Part shown: positions 54,480 to 64,000 of the stretch, piece by piece | Position numbering within the stretch: position 1 is the first letter of the stretch | How the letters are laid out: the number at the start of each line of letters is the position of its first letter | Assembly: GCA_015179125.1 (NCBI GenBank) | Contig: WHVA01000438.1 | Coordinates: forward strand, 32,919-96,918 | Reading direction: 5' to 3' | Length of the DNA stretch: 64,000 nt | From: Gautieria morchelliformis | Lineage: Eukaryota > Basidiomycota > Agaricomycetes > Gomphales > Gomphaceae | The notes under the pieces: generated by a model | The model's database searches: none | The model's input: the letters and a program-made list of their open reading frames with translations, nothing else | What the model was told of the DNA's origin: nothing | Made by a program: the position numbers and the translations under genes

Positions 54480-54925
54480 ACCACCATCTTCTAATGAAGA
54501 TGGATGGCATCAAAGACCGATGGAGGTTGAGCCATCAACGTCCACACCATGACAAGCATCCCCAAAGAAGGGGGCCGCCGCAATATTCTCAAAGAAGCTA
54601 GCTCCTGAGAATTGGGAAATAGGGTCATGAAATGATGGGCTTGCCATTAGCCATTCAGATAAATGCAAATGTTGCGAGTCATACACAACTCACTTAGCGG
54701 AGTCATCGAACTCTGGTAAGATATGAATAATAGAAGATGACATCGCCTACGCAGTCGAACATGCCTGGCCCTGGATAACCAAAGGGGTCAGGCAGATGGC
54801 AGTCAAGGATGCTCCGGCAGAAATTGAGTGCCTCAAGTGGGACCTGGTGTCCGAATGTGAGCGAGTCTCACGTCAGGACGACAAGATCCACAAGTTGAAG
54901 CAACAACTCGAAGGAGCCAGGTGAA
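54480..54925 (+). pseudogene. ORF3 N-terminal fragment following F
   Basis: It starts after the same GAAGCAACCACCACCATC leader as other ORF3 copies. Recognisable blocks are DIAYAVEHAWPW (compare DIGDAVDAAWGW) and a coiled coil ending KIHKLKQQLEGA. It is heavily mutated and ends near the element E LTR. Confidence 0.6.
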
Positions 54926-55018
54926 TATTCCCTGCCCTGCCACGGCCCTCTCGACAAGCCTCGCTCTTGCCAGCTGAATAACGGAGCCTGGCGTGGCAGC
55001 CATTGAGGACGCCCGCGT

Positions 55019-55232
55019 TGTAAAGATGTCGATCTTAGGACCTTGTATCACAAGGGCACTGCAGAACTTGACCAATGAGCGGTATTCTGAATGCTACATA
55101 GTGACAGGTAAGAGTAAGATGCAATGGGAACCGCTGGCCAGTTCCCACGCATAAAATATACAGTGGGTTCCTAAGGGGCCCACTGGGATTATGTAATAAC
55201 TATTGTAAATGTAGATACATAGGTTATTTACA
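55019..55232 (-). repeat. 3' LTR of element E
   Basis: 214 bp, TGTAAATAACCTATG...GACATCTTTACA on minus, homologous to 41291-41503 and preceded by the polypurine tract GAGGGGGAGGG. Confidence 0.92.
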
Positions 55233-55267
55233 CCCTCCCCCTCTATAGACAACTATAGGGGTCAACT

Positions 55268-57219
55268 GCGACTCATAGAGGTCATCCATAATGGAGTCCT
55301 CTAGAGTGGCTGATACGATGATGTCGTCGTCGTACGGGGCCGGTGGAGCACGTGACTCCTCCGGGGGCACCTCCACGTCATTGGTGGTGATTGGGTGAGG
55401 CTGGTTGGCCTCACCACTAGCGGCGTATCCGCTTGGGTGATGAGGCCAGTGTCCTTGCGGAGCATGGCCTCAACGGCCAGGTCCTCAGTCTGAGGAGGGG
55501 GCCAGAAGCGTGGTGAGTGAGGGGTCACGGCACCGCGGCCCACACATGGCTGGTCTTGAGGACGTTTTGTTGGCCCTTGCGGGTGGCAGCACTGAATGCC
55601 GCGCCGGTGATGCTGCGTTGAACATAGTGTTCAATGTGTGCCACTCGCTCGCAAGTGACCCCCGTGTAGCGGGCCAACCATCTCGCAATCTCAGCGAGGG
55701 GGATGTCGGGGCTGGCTCGGCCCCCCACGGGGAATGGGCCCGTGATGGAGAGCCGCAGGGTGGTGCTCTGAGGTGTCAGCATTTCCCTGGCGTCGACGAG
55801 GCTTGACCATTGGTCTGTCGAGCCGAATAGGTCGAGTAGCCTCGCCCTGAGAGGTGATGCGACCCCTTTGACCTGGGGCACAAGGGCCTTCAACCACATC
55901 CAGACGTCCATGTCATCTATGTTGAAGGTGCCATCCGGGTTGTCACAGATGGCTGATGGGATTCCTTCAGGGTTGTGTATCCAACCCTTTAGGATGGCTG
56001 CGATATCGTGCGAGGTACCACCCGCTATCACAAGACAATCCCTTTTGGGATTTCAAGCGCATTGTTCGCGCTCAATGCGTTTAAATACGCCGATCATGTT
56101 GCGCGTACACGTGAGCTGTGGCGTTTCTTTTCCCCACGCTAGGAGTTCGACAAAGCGTGTGTCTTCGAGCGGGCAGACATCGTACCATTGAGTATGACAC
56201 TGTTGGGCCTTCCCTACCGGCCGTGGTAGGAGGCCCGTCTCGGAGATCGGTGGCTCTCTGAGTGGGATGAGCGTCCCCTACACTGGGTAGGGAGGGTGAA
56301 CTGTCCCTGCCGGTGGAGGCAGGGCCACACCAGGCCCGATGTACTGGGCCTCGACCTGTGCTATCCGCCGTTGAAGGCCGGGGTCGGTGATAGTGTGCGA
56401 CGATGACGCCGCTAGGTAAGCGGTAATCGCGCTTTCCCTCGCAATGGTTAGCCCATTGACGGTGTTGGGGGTGCCGTGCAATTTCTTGCGCTTTTTCTTT
56501 GGCTGCTCTGCCAGCCGCTGTCCCCTTTCCGGGTCGTACCTCTTCCAGACGGACGAGTCTTACTTGCATCCTTCTGGGATGCCGTATGCAGAAGGCATGC
56601 TATGCCCTTCCATTGTTGTCGTTGTCCGGGTTGGCGCTGACAATCGAGACGCTAGCCCCGATGTTGCGCACGCCGGCAACGGCGCCATCGCGCGAGGTGA
56701 TGATGGCCCGGCCACTGGGTCCGTGCCTGGGTCATGTTGCGGCCTCTTTGAGGCAGTGTGGACCAGGGTAACCTGGAGCTGGGCTATGCTCAGCTGCTGC
56801 TCCAGTTCTTTGGTCTTGGCGCGCTTGGTTTCGAGCGCATCGCCGCAGTCTTTGACCGCACGTTCCAACTCCTTGACCTCTTTTTTGAGGTCGTGGATGT
56901 CCTGGAGGAGCTCATCGCGCGTGTCACTCGCAATGCCCCTTGGGAGCCATCCCCAGGCTGCATCGACGGCGTCGCCGATGTCTTCGTCCCGCAATTTGAC
57001 CTTGCGGGTGCCTGTCGCGCCCCTTAAGTGCGCTGCGTAGTCAGCGCACGTTGCGCAATCGTCCGGGTGGATGATGGCGAGGGCATCCTCCCATCCCACG
57101 ATCATCCAGTGCTCCTGGTCTACTGGAGCACGGAGAATATCTGCGGCCCCCTGTCTCAGGGCTGTTGCTCACGTTGTGGACGTTGACGGATCAATGCCCA
57201 TCCCATCTTTGGGGGGCAT
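55268..57219 (-). pseudogene. ORF3 of element E
   Basis: ATG at 57217-57219 (MPPKDGMGIDPSTSTT), TGA soon after, then VGWEDALAIIHPDDCATCAD, TRKVKLRDEDIGDAVDAAWG, a coiled coil (LKKEVKELERAVKDCGDALE), SKRPQHDPGTDPVAGPSSP, a stop near 56560, QPKKKRKKLHGTPNTVNG and YIGPGVALPPPAGTVHPPYP, and the C-terminal region DCLVIAGGTSHDIAAILKGW through ITGPFPVGGRASPDIPLAEI. Reading with D, the intact protein would exceed 550 aa. E retains the Arg that became TGA at 40782 in D. Confidence 0.75.
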
Positions 57220-57341
57220 CAACTTTGTGGGGATGGTGGTGGTAGGCTTCCAAGAAGTGATGCGCCCTCGGAAAGATCCGAGGTGAAAATTTAACCGCGC
57301 CGGCCACGGCGCGTCACGTGGGCTGCATGTGACAGATGCGT

Positions 57342-58563
57342 CTAGCGGCGTCTAGGGAGGTCGCATGGCTTGCTCACCCCCCAAAGCTCTAGATAGCTAT
57401 CTAGGGCTTCAAGGTCCTTGCAGGATGACATGGGTTCCCATGTTACGTCGCCTATGGTCCAACGGACCAGGAACTGCAGGTCCGTCGAGTTTATCCATCG
57501 ATGTGCAATAATCTCGTCGACAAGCCACTCCTCATCGTCATTCACTGCGAAGTCATAAAATGACTTGGCCTCGTGATGAGGGAACAATTCATCGTTGTTA
57601 GCCTCGTATCGCCCTACGAGGCTTGAATGGAAGACCGGCGAAATGTGACGGCTTTTCAGCTCGTCAGGAAGATCAAGGGTCACCGTCGAGGCGTCGTTGT
57701 GAGCCTCGACGACGCGGTACGGTCCGATGTACCGCGGGACTAGTTTTCTGGCTCTTCTTTTCGGCAGAGTTAGGTTTTGTGTCGAAAGGTAGACGCGGTC
57801 GTTGGCCATGTACCTGTCGCTCGCCATACATTTCTTGTTTGCATGAAACGTTTGCGTCACTTGATGCTCTATGATTGCATTGTGTGCTGCCATCAGATTC
57901 CATTTTGCCTGATGTGTGAACCGGGCTACCCCCTTGAACGGGGGTGTCCACGGCTATGGGGAGGTCTATCCGCGGCATATAGCCGTGGTTCAGCTCGAAA
58001 GGTGCGACCCCTGTGGTCGCGCTGACGTTGCTGTTGAGGGCAAGCTCGACCATTGGGCATTTCAATGCCCAATCCTTCTGATCATCTCTGACGACCGCGT
58101 GCAATATCTGGCCGATCGAACGGTTTGCCCGCTCGGTGGATCCATCCATTTGTTGATGGAAGGCAGTTGACATGAGGAACTTAGTCCCCATGAGTCGCTG
58201 TAGTTCATGCCAGAAGATTGATGTGAACTTCGAGGCTCTGTTCGAGTCGATGGAGTTGGGAACTCCGTGGAGTCGAACGACCTCCTTCAGAAACAGCCAG
58301 GCTACTCCCTTGGCTGACACGCTCGTCGTGGTTGGTACGAGGTGTACGAGCGACGTTAGTCGGTCGATGACTACCATCAGGTAGTCACAGTCATGGCAGG
58401 GGCCCCATGAACCCATGAAGTCGATGCCAATCGACTGCCACGGGCTATCCGGAATGGGTAGGCTGTGTAGTAGGCCTTTGGGCCGTTGTGGTCCGGTTTT
58501 CGTCATCTGACACCTCACGCACAATGTGCAGAACGCTTCTGTGTCTGGGCTCATTTGCTTCAC
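57342..58563 (-). pseudogene. Element E integrase and chromodomain
   Basis: It starts at SPDTEAFCTLCVRCQ (second half of the zinc finger), then IGIDFMGSWGPCHDCDYLMV, RASKFTS (SDRDSKF in D, so the second catalytic Asp is lost: DSNRAS) and MDGSTERANRSIGQ. A frameshift near 57940 leads to the GPY region and the chromodomain EEWLVDEIIAHRWINSTDLQ followed by VRWTIGDVTWEPM. Confidence 0.88.
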
Positions 58564-58981
58564 GTGGCGCTATGCCTGTGTATCTTTCGAAGTGTTCTGT
58601 GTCCTGAATGTAATGCAAGGCTTTGGCAACAGTCTCTCAGTCGCTGAGTACATCAGCAAAAAAACCGAATTGCATGTAGCATTATATAGGCTACATACCA
58701 GGCATAGCACGGTAGACTTGTGCCAATTATGTTGTGCCCCATAACTCCCCGCGACGGTTCAGTACCGTGCCATAGCGCCGTATAGCGCCATAGCTCCTCG
58801 GCGGGCATCTCCGTAGCGCTCGCGGGGAGGTGCTCCATAGCACTGTAAAGGTCTATGGAGTTGTATGTGAGGGGATATGGAGTACTAGGAACCCTCGGTG
58901 TTTCATATCATTGGTTTGCTAGTGCCAGTGCATGTCACTGAAGAACGGGCAGGAGATCACTGACGTCACGGTAGTATGATT
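58564..58981. other. Insertion or junction with clustered GCGCTATGG-like repeats
   Basis: This lies between the two halves of element E. From 58770 to 58860 short motifs such as CCATAGCGCC, GTATAGCGCC and TCCATAGCAC recur in both orientations, like the subterminal arrays of DNA transposons. No TIR pair is identified. Confidence 0.4.
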
Positions 58982-59479
58982 TGTTGGGTGCATTGATGCT
59001 CCTGCACCAAAAATCAAGCATAATATATCCAATTTGTTGTGTGCTTTCTCAATTTCTTCTCATGTTATTCTTGTATCATGCATCCATTTCTCTGGTTATT
59101 TTCGAAATTTTCCACTCACTCCCTGTCTCTCTATTTCATTTTGTTATTCCTACTTTCACAAGCGGCTGCACCCAGCGGAGTCTGAAATGACTTCGACGCG
59201 CGAGCTCTTGGGCGCTAAAGGGCCGGATAGTAGTACATGCGCAGTGAAACAATTTCCCCCTCTCTCAGTGACAACTAAATTCACTGAGAGAGGCAAGTAA
59301 ATTAGTCTAGCATTCTTTCGATTTATTGACCTAGAAATCCTCTGTAGTGAATTAATTTCTAGGTAGTGTATAATATATTTATAGTGACAACTAAATTCAC
59401 TGAGAGAGTGAATTAATTTCTAGTCTATTCTTTTGAGCAACAAGTCCATACCTACTGCGTATAATTCCTGTCCTCTACA
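58982..59479 (+). mobile_element. Solo LTR of the G/H copia family
   Basis: 498 bp, TGTTGGGTGCATTGATGC...CCTGTCCTCTACA, the same length as the LTR of element H. TGATT is duplicated on both sides (58977-58981 and 59480-59484). There is no internal sequence, so recombination has removed the element body. Confidence 0.94.
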
Positions 59480-59484
59480 TGATT

Positions 59485-59993
59485 ATGAGGTCCACCTTTT
59501 TCTTGCTCAGAAAGAGGTGGTTCTTCCTCAGTCTGTCAAAGACAATGTAGAGGTGCTCTTCATGCTCTTGTATTGAGAGCGAGAATATGAAGATGTCGTC
59601 CATGTATAGATGGACGAAGCGACCTATGCAGTCGCGGAAAATGCCTGTCATCAGCCGTTGGAATGTTGATGGGGTGTTACAGTCCCCCATCTGTATCACC
59701 TGGGTCCTGAAGGTGCCGAAGATCATGGCAAAGGCTGTCTTTGCTACGTGATCTGGATGAATCCGGATCTGCTCGTATGCTTCTGACATATCGAGTTTTG
59801 TTCGATATTGGCAGTGATCCATGTCACTGCGGATGATATCTTGATCCGGGAAGGGCATGATGTCCTTCACCGTGTTCTCGTTCTGCTGGCACAGATCGAA
59901 GACGGTTCTCAACGTACCGTTCTTCTTCGGCACACACAGCATGGGCACTGCCTGCTGCGCTACTGCCGGAATCCACCACTTTGCAGTGGTGTA
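59485..59993 (-). pseudogene. Element E reverse transcriptase fragment
   Basis: VPMLCVPKKNGTLRTVFDLCQ, YRTKLDMSEAYEQIRIHPDH, GDCNTPSTFQRLMTGIFRDC and RFVHLYMDDIFIFSLSIQ. The YMDD box is intact. It follows a stop (LLAKIG, stop) from the protease ORF and ends abruptly at KKKVDL. Confidence 0.9.
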
Positions 59994-61571
59994 TCATCCT
60001 ATCTTTGCCAACAGTTCCTCTCGGAAGTGTTTGGGGCATTTCGGTAGTCGATACCGCATGTGCTTGTTGGGATAGATGAGGTTGATCTCATGGTTGATCT
60101 CCCACAGTGGCGGGAGTTCTAATGGAATTCCACTGACTAGGTCAGTGATTCTTTCCATCCATTCCTTGCAGAGGTGAGGAAGGTCATCATCCGTGAGGAT
60201 GATGGTAGTGGTTGGCTTAGATGCCATTAGGCGCTGTTGGCGTCTATTAGGTCCCGCGGTGCGCGGGCCCGCTTTCCTCTTTCCCATCGCTTTCACCGTT
60301 AGGTGAGAGCGTCTCTCCCTATGACTGTAGGGTGAGTTCAAGGACGAGTCGTTCCACGACTTGTCCTCCTGGCTTCCATGAGCCACGTTTGGCTTCGGCA
60401 CCTGGGTGATCATGCTCACCCGTGGCCCTTCGTCCTCATTCTTCGATTCGTCGTCGTCGAATGAGACCTTGCCCGTGCTGATCACCTCGTTTCCCTTGCG
60501 AATCATCCCTGGGTTCGAGAAGTCCAGGGTTATGCCGAATCTCCTTAGGAATGGTGTCCCTAAGATAGCATCGTAATATTCATCGTATGTCCCACGACCA
60601 AACTTGATGGTCGCGTTCGTTCCATAGTTGATCGTGGAACGGCTGCCTATGCAGGCTAGCTGCAGCGCGATTGGTTGCTCCAGGGAGAACGTCTTCATCC
60701 CTGTAGCTCGCGTGAACTCAGGGGACAGCAGTACCCCTTCGCTGCCGCCATCTAGCAGGCAGTGGGCTTTTACGCCGTTTATTTCCCAGTACCCCGATAG
60801 GGTACGGTTCTCACTGCGCGGACGCGTTGGCCGCGTCCTGTGTTTGCTTCGGTGGTGATACACCGGCTCGGCCGCCTTGTCTGGCGTGATCGATGTACGT
60901 GCCGCCATGACCTTCATGGCGGTCCTGTCTTCCAGCGTGAATCTGATCGCGCTGGACCTGTAGGTGGTATTTTCCACCTCCTCGTCCCATTCATAGTATT
61001 GGGATGCCTCCAGGTCCCATTCTTCAGTGGGCGCCTCTCCGTTGTCCAGAGTGTCGTTGGGTTGGGGATCACCCTCCCCCTCTTCGTCAATTTGTTGAAG
61101 AGAGTTTTGGCCGAGATCCGTTTCCGGATCCTCGGCTTCATTGTCGTTCTTCACGGCCGCTGTCCTCATACCAGGCCTAAGCCGGAGGCACTCTGCCTTC
61201 TTGTGGCCAGGTTGGCCGCATTCAAAGCATGTGGTGTGCCGCTGGGCCTGGCGTTGGGCCGGCCCAACGTTTTCGTCGGTGGGGCAGGTCGTGGGGACGA
61301 CCCTGACACTTGAGGCTGTTTAGCTTCAGGCGGGTGTCCAGCTTGTGCTGGGCGTGAGGGCGGTAGCCGTCGTCCTGTTCCGCTTCTTGCGAACAGGCTG
61401 GGCCTGGTCAGGCCCGTTTGTGTCAACAGCTTGCTCCCTGTGATCTGGGCAGCGCTTGCCGTTGCTGCTGCACTTTCTGCGCGGCGCATCCCCATGTTGT
61501 AATTGGGATGCCTCCTCGATCATTCAGGCCATCTCAAAGAGTTGCTCTATTGAGCTGCTCTCGGCATTATA
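59994..61571 (-). pseudogene. Element E gag end and protease
   Basis: The fragment starts at 61571 (SSSIEQLFEMA...MIEEASQ) and is cut by the copia LTR. A Pro/Arg-rich stretch precedes the knuckle CFECGQPGHKKAEC (about 61240-61195). The ATG at 61169 then lies in an open frame of 391 codons: an acidic linker, the protease HCLLDGGSEGVLLSPEF (DGG in place of DSG/DTG) with DAILGTPFLRRFGITLDF, and the lead into RT (YRLPKCPKHFREELLAKIG). Confidence 0.85.
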
Positions 61572-62069
61572 TGTAGAGGACAGGAATTATAGGCAGTAGG
61601 TATGGACTTGTTATTCAAAAGAATAGACTAGAAATCAATTCACTCTCTCAGTGAATTTAGTGGTCACTCTAAATATATTATACACTACCTAGAAATCAAT
61701 TCACTACAGAGGATTTCTAGGTCAATAAATGCAAAGACTACTAGACTAATTTACTTGCCTCTCTCAGTGAATTTAGTGGTCACTGAGAGAGGGGGAAATG
61801 TGTTCCACTGCGCATGTACTACTACCCGGCCCTTTAGCGCCCAAGAGCTCGCGCGTCGAAGTCATTTCAGACTCCGCTGGGTGCAGCCGCCTGTGAAAGT
61901 AGGAATAACAAGATGAAATAGAGAGATAAGGAATGAGTGGAAAATTTCGAAAATAACCAGAGAAATGGATGCATAATACAAGAACAATGTGAGAAGAACT
62001 TGGAAGGCCACACAACAAATTGGATATATTATGCTTGATTTTGGTGCAGGAGCATAAATGCACCCAACA
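61572..62069 (-). repeat. 3' LTR of element H
   Basis: 498 bp on minus, TGTTGGGTGCATTTATGC...CCTGTCCTCTACA. It includes two copies of a CTCTCTCAGTGAATTTAGT-type block. It matches the solo LTR at 58982-59479. Confidence 0.95.
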
Positions 62070-62084
62070 CGCCCCCTCAAGCTT
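62070..62084 (-). promoter_or_regulatory. Polypurine tract of element H
   Basis: On minus, AGCTTGAGGGGGCG precedes the LTR directly, overlapping the stop of pol. Confidence 0.75.
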
Positions 62085-63755
62085 AATATATTCCGATTTG
62101 CTCGTTGAGAATCTTCACTCTAGGACTATGAAGTCCTTTAGTGAGGATATCTGCCAACATTTGTTCGGTTGGCAAATAAACGAGCTTGGCTTGTTGATTT
62201 TTGATTATATCTCGAAGGAAATATAACCTGATGTCGAAATGCTTGGTTCTCGTGTGTTGTTGGGTGCCATACGTGATGGCAATGGCTGATTGATTGTCTG
62301 AATAAACTTGGATGGGTCTGTTCAGTGGTTGGAATATTTCAGAAATAAAATGGCGCATCCAAAGAGCCTCTTTGCCCGCATGGGTCAGGGCGACGAATTC
62401 GGCTTCAGTTGATGAGAGGGCTACTATCGACTGTTTCTGGCAACTCCATGAAACAGTGCCTCCATCAATCTGAAATAAGTATGCCGAATACGAACGCCTA
62501 TGACTCTGTGAACCCCAATCCGCATCTGAATACCCCATCAAGCCGTCTTGATTTCTTCCAAGTGTGAGCTTGTAATGCTTCGTGCCTTTCAAATATTTGA
62601 AGACACGTTTGACTGCATTCCAGTGTGTGCCACCTGGATTTTCAAGGAATTGCGAGAGTAATGACACCGCAAATGCAATGTCAGGTCGAGTGGCTACAGC
62701 CGCCCACATCAGTGATCCTATAGCTTGCCTGTATGGAAACTTCGACATGGCTTTCTTGCCTCTCTCTGTAGAAGGGCATTGGTCTTTAGATAATTTTACG
62801 GCTGGATCAAGAGGCGTAGCATAAGTCTTTGCATCTTCGAGATTAAATTTTTTGATGATCTTCTCGATGTATGCAGGTTGTGAAATTGCAATGGTCTTCT
62901 TCTGCCAGTCTCTTTCGATCTTGAGATTCAATAGCCAATGAATCTCGCCTAGATCTTTCATACTGAAGACCTGAGCAAGATCTCGTTTGACTTCGTCCAG
63001 GACTGACTGATTCTCAGCTGTGATGGTAAGGTCGTCCACAGCTGTTGCAATGATCACATGCCCCTTTCCGCCACGTCTATAAAATACAGCCCCATCTGTG
63101 GCTGACGTAGTGAATCCTAATTTGTGGAATTCACCACTTAGACGTTTATACCATTCTCTTCCAGATTGCTTGAGGCCATAGAGTGCTTTCTTCAAAAGTA
63201 GCACTTCGCCTTTGTCTCCTGACTCATATCCATACGGCTGCTTCATGTAAATAGGTTCGGGCAACGTAGCATTGAGGTATGCATAGTCCACGTCCATTTG
63301 ATGAATAGGCCAGTCATTCCTAGCAGCAATGGCACATATGATCCGTAGGGAGGATAACCGAGCAACAGGTGAGTATGTCTCATCATAGTCGACTCCAAAC
63401 TTCTGTGTGAAGCCTTGGGCGACCATTCTCGATTTAGGCATTATTGGTTTCCCTTCTGGATTACGCTTCCAAAGGTAGACCCATTTATTACCGACAATAT
63501 TGGCTCCAGGAGGTGGTTTGGCTCGTTCCCACACTCCCTTGTCGATTAGGCCTCATACTCTTTGTCCATTGATTTCTTCCACATAGGATTATTCAGAGCT
63601 TCGTCTGCATTGCTAGGTTCAATTTGACTCAAATCCGGCGCCTTAATGTGTTTTGACCGTCGGTTAGAAACGCATGATGGCACACTCATAGCTACTGATG
63701 CCATCAATCTCGGAGGATAATTCTTGGTCGAATAAAACTTCTTCATGGTCCTCAA
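62083..63755 (-). pseudogene. Element H copia RT-RNase H (one frameshift)
   Basis: A long open frame of 483 codons (63534-62083): VWERAKPPPGANIVGNKWVY, VDYDETYSPVARLSSLRIIC, HQMDVDYAYLNATLPEPIYM, VIIATAVDDLTI (catalytic AVDD, normally YVDD), and RNase H with GYSDADWG, LSSTEAEFVAL and VYSDNQSAIAI, then RTKHFDIRLYFLRD, ending VKILNEQIGIY. Upstream, SNADEALNNPMWKKSMDKEY (63755-63546) is separated by a one-base deletion at about 63547 (GCCTAA where GCCCTA would continue). Otherwise well preserved, so H is probably among the younger elements. Confidence 0.9.
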
Positions 63756-64000
63756 CGTCCTCGTAAGCTAGCGTAGTCGTATGTGCGCCAGTTTGTCTCT
63801 GAGTTTGAGATCTTGTCCACGGGACCTGATGGGCCGGCTGCACTGTTGTTGGACGGATCCTTTCGCTTCTCCTTATCGTTCAGCTCTCTAGGTCTGTCAT
63901 CAACTCCCTGAATAGGTTGCAGCTTTCAAGATATCCTCCGGTGCACTTTCATCAATTTTTCGATCTTGCTCTTCGCTGACTAAGCGACCGGGCACAGGCA
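63756..64000 (-). pseudogene. Element H integrase/RT linker at the window edge
   Basis: It matches the C-terminal end of the integrase ORF of element G (CCTGTGCCCGGTCGCTTAGTC block and following). Coding continues outside the window. Confidence 0.8.

Larger units (their letters stand above)
55019..61571 (-). mobile_element. Ty3/gypsy element E (D family), split, minus strand
   Basis: Read on minus: truncated gag at 61571, knuckle, protease and RT down to about 59485; then non-element sequence carrying a solo copia LTR; integrase and chromodomain (58563-57342); ORF3; 3' LTR (55232-55019). The RNase H and N-terminal integrase expected between the two halves are missing. That the two halves are one element is inferred from strand, order and collinearity; they could be two elements. 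The copia H LTR interrupts gag at 61572. Confidence 0.7.
61572..64000 (-). mobile_element. Ty1/copia element H, 3' half (continues beyond the window)
   Basis: 3' LTR 61572-62069, polypurine tract, RT-RNase H (62083-63755) and the integrase end at the right edge. It is inserted into gag of element E; the flank is TTATA (61567-61571). The other end is outside the window. Confidence 0.93.

Overview
The window reads as repeat-dense chromosomal DNA of a filamentous basidiomycete, most likely an Agaricomycete. The basis is the combination of short (about 50-60 bp) spliceosomal introns in two decayed host-type genes, chromodomain Ty3/gypsy elements, Ty1/copia elements, a KDZ-type transposase tail, a DDE transposase of a kind common in Agaricomycetes, and a group I cytochrome P450 typical of that class. 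There are no bacterial operons, rRNA genes or convincing tRNA genes. Nearly all of the 64 kb is transposon-derived and almost every coding region is broken, so most entries are pseudogenes or element parts.

Layout. 1-7943: gypsy element A (minus strand), cut by the window edge and carrying three nested insertions, two of them solo LTRs with 5-bp target duplications. 7944-10500: an LTR with an antisense coiled-coil gene beside it; that gene is split by a complete 1.18-kb gag-only copia element. 11046-14455: repeats X, Y and Z, which recur reshuffled at 41.9-46.3 kb. 15.2-16.1 kb: a gypsy scrap joined to a KDZ transposase tail. 16128-21551: gypsy element B, the best A-family copy. 21601-26237: gypsy derivative C, which has lost RT and integrase and has a 1.7-kb transposon in its protease. 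26.8-31.9 kb: the only host-like island, a P450 pseudogene and a divergent NAD(P)-dependent reductase pseudogene, with an 840-bp Mutator-type MITE between them.

33.1-34.2 kb: a minisatellite of about 63 units of 18 bp. 35.4-36.0 kb: a Harbinger/Tourist-like MITE with TAA duplications. 36.2-36.5 kb: a GC-rich tandem repeat. 37.3-41.5 kb: gypsy element D of a second family, with an intact integrase-chromodomain reading frame followed by an additional ORF (ORF3) and a 3' LTR. 41.5-41.9 kb: a RecQ-like helicase fragment. 41.9-46.3 kb: the second Z, X and Y copies, with a 401-bp hairpin MITE inside X. 46.3-48.1 kb: a D-family fragment and a partial LTR. 48.4-51.4 kb: copia element G. 51.4-52.75 kb: a DDE transposase pseudogene. 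52.75-54.9 kb: D-family fragment F. 55.0-61.6 kb: D-family element E (minus strand), interrupted by a solo copia LTR. 61.6-64.0 kb: copia element H, running off the right edge.

The elements form a stratigraphy. The A/B/C and D/E/F gypsy copies are older hosts, and copia LTRs, solo LTRs and MITEs have landed in them, several with exact target-site duplications. The most unusual items are ORF3 of the D/E family (coiled coil plus a classical nuclear-localisation motif, in the env-like position), the gag-only copia element, the hairpin MITE, the 1.7-kb TIR element with no visible target duplication, and the 18-bp minisatellite.
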